Assembly: GCA_964527735.1 (NCBI GenBank)
Contig: CAZGPG010000012.1
Location: 1 to 64,000, forward strand
Source of the DNA: JBEBVQ01 sp964527735
GTDB taxonomy: Bacteria; Bacteroidota; Bacteroidia; Chitinophagales; Chitinophagaceae
Length of the DNA: 64,000 bases
Direction of reading: 5' to 3'
The first letter of the stretch is position 1. Each line of letters begins with the position of its first letter. The position numbers were made by a program, and so were the translations under genes. Positions 9,843 to 18,474 of the stretch are shown here, one piece after another. Under the pieces are notes generated by a model, which saw only the letters and a list, made by a program, of their open reading frames with translations, made no database searches and had not been told where the DNA came from.

Positions 9843-10481
9843 TCAACTATTCTTCTTCCATTTTTTATAATTGCCCTTCATATCTTTCAATACGAGCGCA
9901 AATGGTTTGGCCCAATAGTTACGGAAGCCGAATCCGCCCGACTTACCGGTCTGGCGAACGGTGTACAATACTTTCTTGCTCTTCATATCCACAAAAGTGA
10001 CCCACATAGAGGCTTCTTCTTTTGCCTTACTCATTCCCTCTACAAAAAACAGGAGACCAATACCAGACTTTCCTGAAAAGTCATATTTCTTCACCAGGGC
10101 AACTATCTTTTCTTCGGTCAGCAGACTGTAATCGTCCATGTTTTCCGAAAAGAAATTTTTACCCTTTACCGCTTTGTTGGCTTTCTCAGTGATTTCAGGT
10201 GCATAACCGACTTCAGAACGGTTGACTGCACCGGCTACATCAAATTTTTTCGGCTCGTTGATAAACAGTTGGTTCCACGACGGGAAGTATTTCTCCTGCA
10301 ACTGCTCATTGTTGATCTCACCTGCATCTCCCCATTGTGCAGCAGATCCGATAAATTTCACCTGTGTGAAATCCAGCCCCAGCCAGGTAATCTCATTCTT
10401 TTCATCAAAAACATCCGCTTTGGTTTGTGCCTGAACACAACAAACACTAACGAACAGGGGCAGCAGCAGCCATTTTTTCAT
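9843..10481 (-). CDS. Conserved secreted protein of unknown function
   Basis: A 212-residue protein with a clear signal peptide (MKKWLLLPLFVSVCCVQAQ, cleavage after residue 19). The mature part is a mixed alpha/beta domain with conserved-looking blocks (WLGLDFTQVKFIG, YFPSWNQLF, VALVKKYDF, GIGLLFFVEG, MWVTFVDMKSKKVLY) and a basic tail (GNYKKWKKNS). I do not recognise a catalytic motif. Similar small exported proteins of about 200 residues occur in Bacteroidota. Its place between the dehydratase and thioesterase suggests a periplasmic role for the lipid operon, for example carrying or anchoring the product, but that is inference. LolA was considered because it occurs in pigment loci; the sequence does not look like LolA. 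Confidence 0.6.
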   Translation of the reverse strand: MKKWLLLPLFVSVCCVQAQTKADVFDEKNEITWLGLDFTQVKFIGSAAQWGDAGEINNEQLQEKYFPSWNQLFINEPKKFDVAGAVNRSEVGYAPEITEKANKAVKGKNFFSENMDDYSLLTEEKIVALVKKYDFSGKSGIGLLFFVEGMSKAKEEASMWVTFVDMKSKKVLYTVRQTGKSGGFGFRNYWAKPFALVLKDMKGNYKKWKKNS

Positions 10482-10559
10482 AGGTATCTGTTTTTAAGAG
10501 TTTGTTTAAAATTATTTTCAATCACTGTTTACAGCACAGGGAAATAATGTTTTACTGCT

Positions 10560-10672
10560 ACATCCCCCTCTCTCCCCCTTCGAAGGGGGACGATCACATC
10601 ATTCCCATACAGAAGTATGGTAAGCAAAACAGCACAATCGTCTCCCTTTGAAGGGAGATGAGAGAGGGATGT
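10560..10672. repeat. 113-bp MITE-like element with hairpin termini (copy 1)
   Basis: The ends are inverted relative to each other: the left end reads ACATCCCCCTCT..., the right end ...AGAGAGGGATGT. Each end carries its own small hairpin (CCCCCTTCGAAGGGGG left, CTCCCTTTGAAGGGAG right) followed inward by a CGAT/ATCG. A related 181-bp copy lies at 26607-26787. The element sits between the dehydratase and the secreted-protein gene of the lipid operon. A 62-codon frame crosses it but looks like chance. Confidence 0.75.
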
Positions 10673-10735
10673 TTGCAACTTCTGAACGGAATACATCTTT
10701 CCTGGCATTTGTATCATTCAAACAATATTTAAGAT

Positions 10736-11152
10736 TCATTCAGGTTGTAAAAATATTTTAAATTCACAAGACGCTATCTCCCGGTCGCCGAGCATTACTT
10801 TTCCTGTTACAAGATGTGCCTGCATCACCTGCTGCAGAAAGTGCACTTCCGTCCGGATCATTGCGCCTACCGGGGGGAGCTCATTTACCTGCAAGCCTTT
10901 GAGGGCGCCGATAAAGCCCACCGGCGCCGGTTTGCCTTCCTGTTGCGCCCGGTACCCCGTACCTGCCGCAGCCGTCTGCGCCATATTTTCCACCAGGCCG
11001 GGTTCCGTAAAAAAACCGTCAGCCACCAACATGTGCCCCTCCCGCACCGTGAAGGTAGTAACAATCATATCCTCGCCGGCCTGTACTAATGTATCAATCA
11101 TTACAAACGGCGGGCGCTGGGGTATAAAAGGTAATATTTCAGTCTGATCCAT
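10736..11152 (-). CDS. Hotdog-fold 3-hydroxyacyl-ACP dehydratase-like protein (FabZ/ApeP-like)
   Basis: A 138-residue hotdog protein. The N-terminal block FIPQRPPFVMID matches the HRxPFLLVD start of FabZ, and FFTEPGLVENMAQTAAAG matches the central helix with the conserved Glu at 55 and Gln at 59. The FabZ motif GHFPxxPxxPG, which carries the catalytic His, is missing: the chain goes from ADGFF directly to TEPG. This shortened form is what I recall from dehydratases in flexirubin/aryl-polyene loci. It would remove water from a 3-hydroxyacyl-ACP, but the lost His makes activity uncertain. Its start overlaps the end of the acyltransferase gene by 14 bases, so the two are co-translated. Confidence 0.75.
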   Translation of the reverse strand: MDQTEILPFIPQRPPFVMIDTLVQAGEDMIVTTFTVREGHMLVADGFFTEPGLVENMAQTAAAGTGYRAQQEGKPAPVGFIGALKGLQVNELPPVGAMIRTEVHFLQQVMQAHLVTGKVMLGDREIASCEFKIFLQPE

Positions 11153-12035
11153 CTGCCCAAAAATCGAAATAATTAAACCATTGCTCCGGATACTGTTTCA
11201 GTCTTTGTTCCATCAGCCGGATATAATCGCCGAGCATCGTCTCCATACCAATAGTGCCCCGGCCCGCGTACACCTGTGCAGGCTCCGCATAAAAATGATA
11301 GTGGCGATCCGTTTCCTTGAATGCAAAAACGAAAGACACAGGAGCTTTCAATTTTGATGCTAAGATAAAAGGCCCGGCGGGAAATAAAGCCTCTTTACCC
11401 AAAAAATCACGGGATATAGTCCGGTTGCCCGGACGAAATCTGTCCGCATGAAGGCAGATCAGCTCATTGCGCTGCAGGGCAGCGTTCAGCTCATAGATAT
11501 GAGACATATCTTCCCTGACGTATATAATATTAAACGAACGGCGGGATTCAAACTGCTCCATATAATTCTTGACTGCATCATCTTCGCCGTCATACATCAG
11601 GATGTTTACCGTTGTATTCAGCCTTTTGAGCAGATGCCCGGCCACTTCCCAGTTGCCCAGGTGAGCGCTGACGATCAGCCCGCCCTTGCCGTCAGCCACC
11701 ATGTTGTCGAGATTTTCGCCGCCTTCGTGCGTAAAGCTGAGCCGGTGCTTTACGCCTGCCAGCACAGCGATCTTATCAATCAGGGTCTGGCCAAATATTA
11801 TAAGATTCCTGCGGATAAGCCGGCGGGTATCACGTGCATTATACCCCATCCTTTCACGGTAAATATAACGTAACGGATGAATAGCGGCCGGAACGAACAG
11901 ACGGTAATAGAACGTCACAAATACAAGCAAACGGTAAGATGCGCGAATGCCCGCCGTCTTCAGCAGCCAGACAAAAAAATGGTATCCCCGCGCAGATCCG
12001 CGGGAACGGCCTTCCCAAGCGGGCTGATCAGGCAT
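11139..12035 (-). CDS. Lysophospholipid acyltransferase-family protein (LpxL/HtrB-like)
   Basis: A 298-residue inner-membrane acyltransferase. The family HX4E motif is present in SAHLGNWEVAG (H125, E130), and a second conserved block is LICLHADRFRPGNRTI with DFLGKEALFPAGPFILA. An N-terminal hydrophobic segment (about 20-55) would anchor it on the cytoplasmic face. Members move an acyl chain from ACP to a lipid acceptor; in lipid A synthesis this is LpxL/LpxM, and paralogs occur in aryl-polyene loci. Here it sits between the ACP and dehydratase genes and overlaps both (8 and 14 bases), so it likely uses the operon's own ACP as donor. The acceptor is unknown. Confidence 0.82.
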   Translation of the reverse strand: MPDQPAWEGRSRGSARGYHFFVWLLKTAGIRASYRLLVFVTFYYRLFVPAAIHPLRYIYRERMGYNARDTRRLIRRNLIIFGQTLIDKIAVLAGVKHRLSFTHEGGENLDNMVADGKGGLIVSAHLGNWEVAGHLLKRLNTTVNILMYDGEDDAVKNYMEQFESRRSFNIIYVREDMSHIYELNAALQRNELICLHADRFRPGNRTISRDFLGKEALFPAGPFILASKLKAPVSFVFAFKETDRHYHFYAEPAQVYAGRGTIGMETMLGDYIRLMEQRLKQYPEQWFNYFDFWADGSD

Positions 12036-12285
12036 GACTGGGCGCCTGCAGGCGATTGGCTACATAATCGTAAAAATCCTGTATCGTATGCATTTGCTGA
12101 AAGTCTTCCGGCTTTACTTTAAAACCGAAATTCTGCTCAATGACCACTACCAGGTCTATATAATCAAGACTATCCAGGTCCAGCGTTTCTTTCAAACCTG
12201 CGTCAGGACGTATCGCCTGCTCATCCACCTCAAAATCCTCTACCATAAAGGCATTGATACGTTCAATTATTTCTTCTCTGCTCAT
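12028..12285 (-). CDS. Acyl carrier protein
   Basis: An 85-residue acidic ACP. The phosphopantetheine attachment motif is LDLDSLDYIDLV with Ser39; helix I (REEIIERINAFM) and the following acidic helices fit the four-helix ACP fold. A dedicated ACP as first gene of an operon that also encodes a ketosynthase, dehydratase, thioesterase and acyltransferase points to a specialised lipid or polyene product rather than bulk fatty acids. The 3' end overlaps the acyltransferase gene by 8 bases. A perfect TAnnTTTG box lies about 70 bases upstream at 12356-12363 on the same strand. Confidence 0.9.
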   Translation of the reverse strand: MSREEIIERINAFMVEDFEVDEQAIRPDAGLKETLDLDSLDYIDLVVVIEQNFGFKVKPEDFQQMHTIQDFYDYVANRLQAPSHA

Positions 12286-12355
12286 AAAAGAAAACCAAAG
12301 GGGGCTTAAAATTGGCTAAACTACCGGCAAATGCCGGCTATGTTTTATTGCAGGG

Positions 12356-12363
12356 CAAAGATA
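12356..12363 (-). promoter_or_regulatory. Candidate promoter (-7 box) of the lipid operon
   Basis: On the minus strand the sequence is TATCTTTG, a perfect match to the TAnnTTTG box. Transcription would begin near 12350 and give a leader of roughly 65 bases that contains a small hairpin (CCGGCA..TGCCGG at about 12324-12338). Confidence 0.5.
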
Positions 12364-12391
12364 ACATTAAAATTAAAAATGGAACATAGGA

Positions 12392-12431
12392 TATTTCTGT
12401 TGCGCAGCATTCCTGCTGCGCAACAGAAATA
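12392..12431. terminator. Perfect 18-bp hairpin downstream of the 12450-12713 gene
   Basis: Arms 12392-12409 and 12414-12431 are exact reverse complements (left arm TATTTCTGTTGCGCAGCA) with a 4-base loop TTCC. It lies 19 bases beyond the stop of the minus-strand gene and just before the ACP operon promoter, so it would insulate the two units. There is no direct U-run, so intrinsic termination is not certain. Confidence 0.6.
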
Positions 12432-12449
12432 CAGTGATGCGCGCCTTCT

Positions 12450-12713
12450 TTAAAATTGCACGTCAATAATACTTTTAAGCGGCAAAAACATGCCTGCTTT
12501 CAACTGGAGAAAACCTCCGGCCACTGACCACACGGTCGTTTCTACCATCCTGGGGCCCAGAGTGGTTTCGAAAGTAATACGGGTTTTGCCCTTAAATTCA
12601 TTCCCCAGCCGTACTGCGTATGATAGTGCTTTCTGCCAGTACTCGGTATTATCCACAAAAGCAGGGATAATATTCAGATCGGGGATCGTTTCTTTTTCAA
12701 CAACTGCAGCCAT
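12450..12713 (-). CDS. Small conserved protein of unknown function
   Basis: An 87-residue soluble protein without signal peptide or membrane segment. Visible blocks are IPAFVDNTEYWQKALSYAV, GKTRITFETTLGPRMVETTVW and FLPLKSIIDVQF. The alternating hydrophobic pattern suggests a small beta-rich domain. I do not recognise the family. It is flanked by a strong hairpin downstream (12392-12431) and diverges from the DUF2490 gene at 12898, so it is probably a single-gene unit. The full-length frame, absence of overlap with any better candidate and intact start support it as a real gene. Confidence 0.55.
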   Translation of the reverse strand: MAAVVEKETIPDLNIIPAFVDNTEYWQKALSYAVRLGNEFKGKTRITFETTLGPRMVETTVWSVAGGFLQLKAGMFLPLKSIIDVQF

Positions 12714-12897
12714 ACACCAGATAATTTATAAGCTAATGTAATGAAAAAACTTTTTACAATTATTCATGCGCTTGTTAAAAACCTTATAAAAAAATATGCC
12801 GGCCGGCCACGATTATCGAAAACGACTATCTTGCGTATTCGCATTCCATATACAGATCTGATTTTTTATTAACATAAAATCGAAACAGAATTAAACC

Positions 12898-13668
12898 ATG
12901 AGGTATCTCCGTAATGGCAGGATTTTGCTTTTATTATCCGCGATGGTGATCATTTTTTCACCCCTTTCCACAATAGCGCGGCGGCTCAGCGATTATAATA
13001 CAACCGGGTGGATCGCAGGGTTCGGCAGTATAACGCTGGCATCCCGCACTTCGCTCTGGCTGGAATATCAAATGAGGCGGGAAGGACTTGTAACCAATTG
13101 GCAGCAAAGCCTGGCCAGAGCCGGTCTCCAACATCATTTCCCTAACGGCATCAGCGTCATGGCCGGATATGCGTACATTACAACATACCCTTACGGCACA
13201 TATCCTGCCGGACCGTACCCGGTACCCGAACAGCGCATTTTCCAGCAGTTGATGTGGAATGACAAGATCAGCCGCATCAACCTGAATCACCGCATCCGCC
13301 TGGAGCAGCGATTTGGCGGGAAACTCGATCAACAGGCGCCCAATCCGGAGATCACAGACTGGATCTATACAAATCGTGCCCGCTACCAGCTACGGACGTC
13401 CGTGCCGCTCAATAAGCATCTGCAGGGCGACAATACCTGGTATGCCGCGGCATTCAACGAGTTATTTATAGGATTCGGTAAAAATGTGCAGCAGAATGTC
13501 TTCGATCAGAACCGTATCAGCATGTTACTGGGTTACCAGTTCAACAGATCATTTCGGCTGGAGGGTGGCTATCTGAACCAGACAGTGCAGCAGGGAGCGC
13601 TCGTGAATCAGCATGAAGTATTCCAATATAACAACGGAGTACTGATAAATGCCTATTTTACATATTAA
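12898..13668 (+). CDS. DUF2490 family outer-membrane-type protein
   Basis: A 256-residue exported protein. The N-terminal hydrophobic segment (about 8-25, ending TIARR) acts as signal peptide. The mature part shows the DUF2490 pattern: W-AG..-L..R-SLWLEYQ, NLNHRIRLEQRF, NRARYQLRTSVPL, AAFNELFIGFG, FDQNRISMLLGYQF and a final strand LINAYFTY ending in an aromatic residue, as in beta-barrels. Members are thought to be outer-membrane barrels of Bacteroidota; function is unknown. The gene stands alone between a divergent small gene and the C10 protease gene. Confidence 0.8.
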   Translation: MRYLRNGRILLLLSAMVIIFSPLSTIARRLSDYNTTGWIAGFGSITLASRTSLWLEYQMRREGLVTNWQQSLARAGLQHHFPNGISVMAGYAYITTYPYGTYPAGPYPVPEQRIFQQLMWNDKISRINLNHRIRLEQRFGGKLDQQAPNPEITDWIYTNRARYQLRTSVPLNKHLQGDNTWYAAAFNELFIGFGKNVQQNVFDQNRISMLLGYQFNRSFRLEGGYLNQTVQQGALVNQHEVFQYNNGVLINAYFTY

Positions 13669-13770
13669 CGGCAGCAGAAAGTACCGGCGCAGATACTGCA
13701 ACATACGCCCGCAGGCTGATCCGCAGGAATCGGAATAAAAAAAGACAAAACCATCCTGAATAGAATGATA

Positions 13771-13778
13771 TATCTTTG
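13771..13778 (+). promoter_or_regulatory. -7 promoter element of the C10 protease gene
   Basis: TATCTTTG matches TAnnTTTG perfectly, 25 bases before the start codon at 13804. No TTG at the normal -33 distance is obvious. Confidence 0.5.
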
Positions 13779-13803
13779 CGGGCAATAATAATACCGTTAA
13801 GTC

Positions 13804-16398
13804 ATGAAAAAACTATTATTCTTTTCACTGCTGCTGCTTTCCTGTGTAACGGTCTTTGCCAAACAGATTGATGAACAAACTGCGAAGCATGTAGGTCAAC
13901 AGTTCCTTGCGTCAAAAACAAACATAGCCGCGCTGCAACGCTCCGGAGACCTTCAGCTGGTCTATACATCCGCATCCCGTGCAGTCAATCCGACGGCGCG
14001 GACAGCGCCGGAGGTGTTCTTCTATGTTTTTAATACCGGCACGCAGGGCTTTGTGATTGTAGCCGGCGATGACAATGTGATACCGGTGCTCGGCTACTCC
14101 GATGAGGGCGCTTTCGACCCGGAAAACATGCCTGATAATGCCAGGAAATGGCTTGAATCTTATAAGAACCAGATCCGCTATATTATAGCGCATAACCTGC
14201 AGGCAAGGCAGGAAGTACGGCTGGCCTGGACACGTTATCAGAACGGCGGCACACCCGATCATCCGGAAAAGACCACTGCGGTTGCGCCACTGATACAGAC
14301 GAGATGGAACCAGGGCCCTCATGAGAATACCTTATGCCCGGGCGGCTCCGTAACAGGCTGTGTGGCCACAGCTATGGCCCAGATCATGAAATTCTGGTCA
14401 TATCCGGCAACCGGCGCGGGATTCCATTCGTACAATCATCCGTATTATGGAACCCTCTCAGCCAATTTCGGGGCAACGACCTACCAATGGAGCGCCATGC
14501 CTAATACGATCAACGGATCCAACAACAGTGAAGTAGCCAAGCTGATGTATCATTGCGGCGTAAGTGTGGACATGAATTACAGTCCGAGCTCCAGCGGCGC
14601 TTTTGTGATCAATGCGCTCAGCCCTATACAACATTGCGCTGAATATGCCCTTGAGAAATATTTTAAATACAAGTCTTCATTACAAGGCGTAGAGCGTAGC
14701 AAATACACACAAAGCCAATGGGTCAACCTGCTTAAAACGGAATTGAATGCCGGTCGCCCTGTACTGTATGCCGGCTTCGGCTCCGGCGGCGGACATGCTT
14801 TTGTATGCGACGGTTATGATAACAGCAGTTATTTCCATTTCAACTGGGGCTGGGGCGGCGCATACGACGGGTATTTTGCTGTTGATGCGCTGAACCCGAG
14901 CGGTGTTGGCACAGGCGGCGGAAGTGGCGGTTTTAACTTCGACCAGCACGCCATCATAGGCATCGAACCGCCCCCGTCAGGTGGCGGTTCAGTGACAAAC
15001 GACCTCGCATTAAGTGAGCCGGTATATTCATCACCATATAGCACATTATACTACGGAGACCCCATTGAAATCAGCATGAATGTGGTCAATAACGGTTCAA
15101 CCGTTTTCCAGGGAGATTATTGTGCGGCCGTTTTTGATGGCAATACATTGATCGATTCCATCGAAGTAAAATACGGATACACACTACAACCCGGCAATAC
15201 GCATCCATACAGCATTACTTTTCAGGCTCCCCGGATGAATAGTATGGTGCCGGGCATCACATACAATATCGCAATACTCTATCGCCCTGCAGGAGGTAAC
15301 TGGACGCAGGTCTCTTCCGGCAGCTACCAGAATCCGATCCAGATCGATGTGATATACGCCGCCGAGATTGAAGTGAACAACTCTATCACCATAACCCCCG
15401 GCACTACCCTTACGCAGAACCGGCCCGCATCAGTCAACCTTAACTTTGTCAATGATGGCTTTTCCACATTTGTAGGTAAGCTTGCCGTTGCGATATGCAG
15501 ATATGACGGAGCTATTTTACAACTGATAGATGCATATGACGAGACCAGCGGACTACCCGCTGGTTATACATACCAGTCCCCATACCTCACACTGAGCACC
15601 AACTCTGTTTCCGTACCACCGGGAAGTTACCTGCTTATAGCGCTCTTCCAGTTCAGCGGTGCACCGCAATGGTGGATCGCCGGTTCATCCTACACACAAA
15701 ACCCGGTTCGCATCACGGTACAGGCCCCCCCGATCGAACCGGATATCTACGAAGTAAACAATACCGCATCACAGGCGTATAATCTGCCGCTCACATTCTC
15801 CGGCAATACTGTATTAAAAAGCACAACCGGCTCCAACTTCCATATTGGTACTGACAATGACTTTTATAAGATCGATCTGCCCTCCGGCTATAATTATACG
15901 ATCAAAACCAGGCTTCATGATGCCGGCAACAACCAGACGTACACAGCAGATGCACTGTTTTCCTATTCAACAGACGGTGTCAGTTGGTCGGACGTATATG
16001 ACGATGTGATGGCGAGTGATATTGTCATTAACGGCGGCGGTACTGTCCATTTTCATGTAGCCCCTTATTTTTCCGGCTCAACCGGGACTTACCTGCTTGA
16101 TATGAATATCACCCGGAACGACGCGGCGGATGTGCCTGAAAATATGGGAAGAGGTACGATTACCATCTATCCTAACCCGGCTCAGGATGTTGTACACATT
16201 GACCTGAGCGGATATGAAAATAATATCAGCCAGGTTGCCCTGGTAAATATGCAGGGGCAACGGGTACAGGTTGTTTATCCAACCGGCCGGGAACACCGGA
16301 TCGAAATACCATTAATCAGCCTGGCAGACGGTATATATTTCATTCAAATGCAGGCGGATAAAGAAATGATCACGAAAAAAATCACCGTAGGGAAATGA
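13804..16398 (+). CDS. Secreted C10 (streptopain-like) cysteine protease with T9SS type A sorting domain
   Basis: An 864-residue secreted protease of peptidase family C10 (SpeB, PrtT, Bfp). The signal peptide ends near VFAK (residue 19). An N-terminal propeptide (about 20-150) has the PEVFFYVFNTG...FVIVAGDDNVIPVLGYS pattern of the Spi/I69-type inhibitory prodomain. The catalytic core has the nucleophile C186 in GGSVTGCVATAMAQIMKFW, the His H331 in GGGHAFVCDGYD and FNWGWGG (about 346-352). Beta-sandwich repeats (about 400-760) and a type A sorting domain (ITIYPNPAQDVVHI ... LADGIYFIQM ... KITVGK) follow. It would be exported to the surface and activated by loss of the propeptide. The next gene overlaps its stop codon. 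Confidence 0.9.
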   Translation: MKKLLFFSLLLLSCVTVFAKQIDEQTAKHVGQQFLASKTNIAALQRSGDLQLVYTSASRAVNPTARTAPEVFFYVFNTGTQGFVIVAGDDNVIPVLGYSDEGAFDPENMPDNARKWLESYKNQIRYIIAHNLQARQEVRLAWTRYQNGGTPDHPEKTTAVAPLIQTRWNQGPHENTLCPGGSVTGCVATAMAQIMKFWSYPATGAGFHSYNHPYYGTLSANFGATTYQWSAMPNTINGSNNSEVAKLMYHCGVSVDMNYSPSSSGAFVINALSPIQHCAEYALEKYFKYKSSLQGVERSKYTQSQWVNLLKTELNAGRPVLYAGFGSGGGHAFVCDGYDNSSYFHFNWGWGGAYDGYFAVDALNPSGVGTGGGSGGFNFDQHAIIGIEPPPSGGGSVTNDLALSEPVYSSPYSTLYYGDPIEISMNVVNNGSTVFQGDYCAAVFDGNTLIDSIEVKYGYTLQPGNTHPYSITFQAPRMNSMVPGITYNIAILYRPAGGNWTQVSSGSYQNPIQIDVIYAAEIEVNNSITITPGTTLTQNRPASVNLNFVNDGFSTFVGKLAVAICRYDGAILQLIDAYDETSGLPAGYTYQSPYLTLSTNSVSVPPGSYLLIALFQFSGAPQWWIAGSSYTQNPVRITVQAPPIEPDIYEVNNTASQAYNLPLTFSGNTVLKSTTGSNFHIGTDNDFYKIDLPSGYNYTIKTRLHDAGNNQTYTADALFSYSTDGVSWSDVYDDVMASDIVINGGGTVHFHVAPYFSGSTGTYLLDMNITRNDAADVPENMGRGTITIYPNPAQDVVHIDLSGYENNISQVALVNMQGQRVQVVYPTGREHRIEIPLISLADGIYFIQMQADKEMITKKITVGK

Positions 16399-16940
16399 AA
16401 ATTCTGATCCCGCTGGCGCTGGTTTCATGCTTCGGCTGCGCTAACAATAACAAGCTGGCACAAGATAACGACAAACAACACAGACAGGCAGATACCGTAA
16501 AGCATAGCTTTACCCCGCAGTTCACCCCCGGACCTCCGGCGCTGGTATACAAAACCAGGGCAGACTATAGCCGGAACGTGCCGGTGATCTTGTCGGAGGA
16601 TAAAGCAACGATCGTATCTTATCCGCACCCGGGGGATATCCGTACGGAAAACGGGTTCCCCCTTCCTACCCGGCTGCATGAAGGCTACCTGCTCGACAAC
16701 AGGGGCATCGGTCTGCACGTTGCATTCCTCAACCTGACCTATGAAGCATACGCAGCCATGGAGCAGGCGCCTCCGGTTCAGGATCTCTATAAATTGATTA
16801 TAGACAAAGACCCGCTCACCGAACTGTACGATTGCGGCAACAAAACAGTGCTTACGCAACCCGCGGAACAACTCAACGGGCTTATAGACGGGAAGAAGCT
16901 GAAGACAAGCTGCAAGGTATTGCGGCAGAAAAGGGAATAA
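16395..16940 (+). CDS. Small lipoprotein coupled to the C10 protease
   Basis: A 181-residue predicted lipoprotein. The signal segment MKILIPLALVSC has a canonical lipobox LVSC, making Cys12 the lipidated residue (Cys17 in FGC is a poorer option). The mature protein is polar at first (QDNDKQHRQADTVK) and then folds into a conserved-looking domain: VYKTRADYSRNVPVILSED, SYPHPGDI, PTRLHEGYLLDNRGIG, AFLNLTYEAYAAM, and a C-terminal Cys pair (YDCG, TSCKV). No family name is recognised. ATG overlaps the protease stop (ATGA), so the two are co-translated. C10 proteases in Bacteroides and streptococci can have inhibitors encoded next door; an inhibitor or partner role here is inference from context only. 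Confidence 0.65.
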   Translation: MKILIPLALVSCFGCANNNKLAQDNDKQHRQADTVKHSFTPQFTPGPPALVYKTRADYSRNVPVILSEDKATIVSYPHPGDIRTENGFPLPTRLHEGYLLDNRGIGLHVAFLNLTYEAYAAMEQAPPVQDLYKLIIDKDPLTELYDCGNKTVLTQPAEQLNGLIDGKKLKTSCKVLRQKRE

Positions 16941-16949
16941 TCCCGTTAC

Positions 16950-18287
16950 TTACCTGAGCAACGTAACATCCCCCCGCTGGGCTGTAGTAACTCCGGAAGG
17001 CAGTTGCCCTTCAAATACATAGTAATACACCCCCATGTCTGCAAGCGTACCGTTGTAGGTGCCGTCCCAGCCGGTAAAGGCACTGGCGCCGGTTGCAGCC
17101 CATACCTCACGTCCCCAGCGGTCATATATGCGGAACTGGGTAATGGTGATCGGATCCCCCCAGTTGACGATACGGAAGAAATCATTCCGGCCGTCACCGT
17201 TCGGCGAAAAAGAAGAAGGTATATATACAATCGGGTTCACATCCACCGTCACTTCCGCGCTGTCTATACAGCCGTAAGCGGATTCGCCGACCACCGTATA
17301 GGTACGGGTGGTATCTGCGATTATCTGCTGGGCATAAGACGTTTGATCACCGACCACTTCGGCAGGACGCCAGGCCGTAACCCGGTAGGGCTCTCCGGCC
17401 GCGGTTTGTAATGTAAATGGCGCGCCCCGGTCTGCCCGCATCGCACTTGCAGTCAGCTCTATATTAAAATCCCGTACCACAACAGGTACGGTTGCTGTAT
17501 CCTTGCAATGCTCATTGTTGACAATAAGTGTTGCATCGTATTTTCCTGTCTGGATATATGCATGTTGCCAACTGGTACCGGTCCCGGTTACCCCATCTCC
17601 GGAATTCCATGTATAACCATAAGTCGGATCCTGGAAATCAGCAGTGAAGTTCACGATTTCATGCACACATACTGTATCTTTTGATGCTGATGCTTCGGCT
17701 CTTACTCCTTCATAATAGACAAACACCGTATCCCTGCTGCCACAGTTGTTATAGGTATTGATGGTACTAAACACGTAATACGAATTTTCGTACGTTACCC
17801 CTCCTGTACCTTTTTGTATAGAATCATCAAGGTTAGCGCCTGGTGACCACTCCCAGGTATATGGCCCGACGGGCTGTATATCTGCGAACAGGAAAAAACT
17901 GCCGTCACAGGTAATAATACTGTCTTCAAGTAATGTAATAACAATTTTATTGTAAACATCCATTCTTTCCGATGTCGGGCTCCCCACCGCAGGTGTATAG
18001 GTAAGAGTACAGTTATATCCTCCGGTTGCCCCGGCTGCCGCAACAGAAGGATTGAAAAACCATTCGCCGTTAGTTTCAATCACACCACATCCGGTGAAGC
18101 TGCCACCTGCCGGCTCTCCGACAATCCGATGAAGCGTATCGTCATGACACCAGAATTTTGTCAGGTTTGTGCCATCACCGTTCAATATGGTCGCCTGGCC
18201 GGAAGCATAAGAAACGGCACAGGTAAGGATACCTGCACACATCAATCTGGTAAGGGATTTTTTTAATAAGGAAAACTGGAAAGACAT
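16950..18287 (-). CDS. PKD-domain secreted protein with T9SS type B sorting domain
   Basis: A 445-residue exported protein. The signal peptide runs to about residue 30 (CAVSYASGQ). The body contains Ig/PKD-like modules; one has the PKD core YTWNSGDGVTGTGTSWQHAY followed by GKYDATLIVNN. The C-terminal 85 residues form a CHU_C/type B domain: YIPSSFSPNGDGRNDFF, FRIYDRWGREVW, GWDGTYNG, GVYYYVFEG and a final VTLLR. It resembles adhesin-like cargo of gliding Bacteroidota. It converges with the lipoprotein gene (10 bases apart) and has a 332-base region upstream that separates it from the serine dehydratase gene. Confidence 0.88.
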   Translation of the reverse strand: MSFQFSLLKKSLTRLMCAGILTCAVSYASGQATILNGDGTNLTKFWCHDDTLHRIVGEPAGGSFTGCGVIETNGEWFFNPSVAAAGATGGYNCTLTYTPAVGSPTSERMDVYNKIVITLLEDSIITCDGSFFLFADIQPVGPYTWEWSPGANLDDSIQKGTGGVTYENSYYVFSTINTYNNCGSRDTVFVYYEGVRAEASASKDTVCVHEIVNFTADFQDPTYGYTWNSGDGVTGTGTSWQHAYIQTGKYDATLIVNNEHCKDTATVPVVVRDFNIELTASAMRADRGAPFTLQTAAGEPYRVTAWRPAEVVGDQTSYAQQIIADTTRTYTVVGESAYGCIDSAEVTVDVNPIVYIPSSFSPNGDGRNDFFRIVNWGDPITITQFRIYDRWGREVWAATGASAFTGWDGTYNGTLADMGVYYYVFEGQLPSGVTTAQRGDVTLLR

Positions 18288-18474
18288 AGGGTTTTATATT
18301 TTTTCTTTAAAAAAACAACATACGTGCAAAAGTACTATTGATAATGCTATAAAAATTGAGGGATTTACTGATTTTTTTTCGGCGCCCTCAGACAAAAATA
18401 CTGCTGATAAAGCAAAAAAAGCTATCCTGGCAGTATTTTGTAGTAAAAATTGGGTAAGAATACCCATACATTAG

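Noticed and set aside
10529..10717. 62-codon minus-strand frame
   Set aside because: It translates the MITE-like repeat and has no protein-like pattern.
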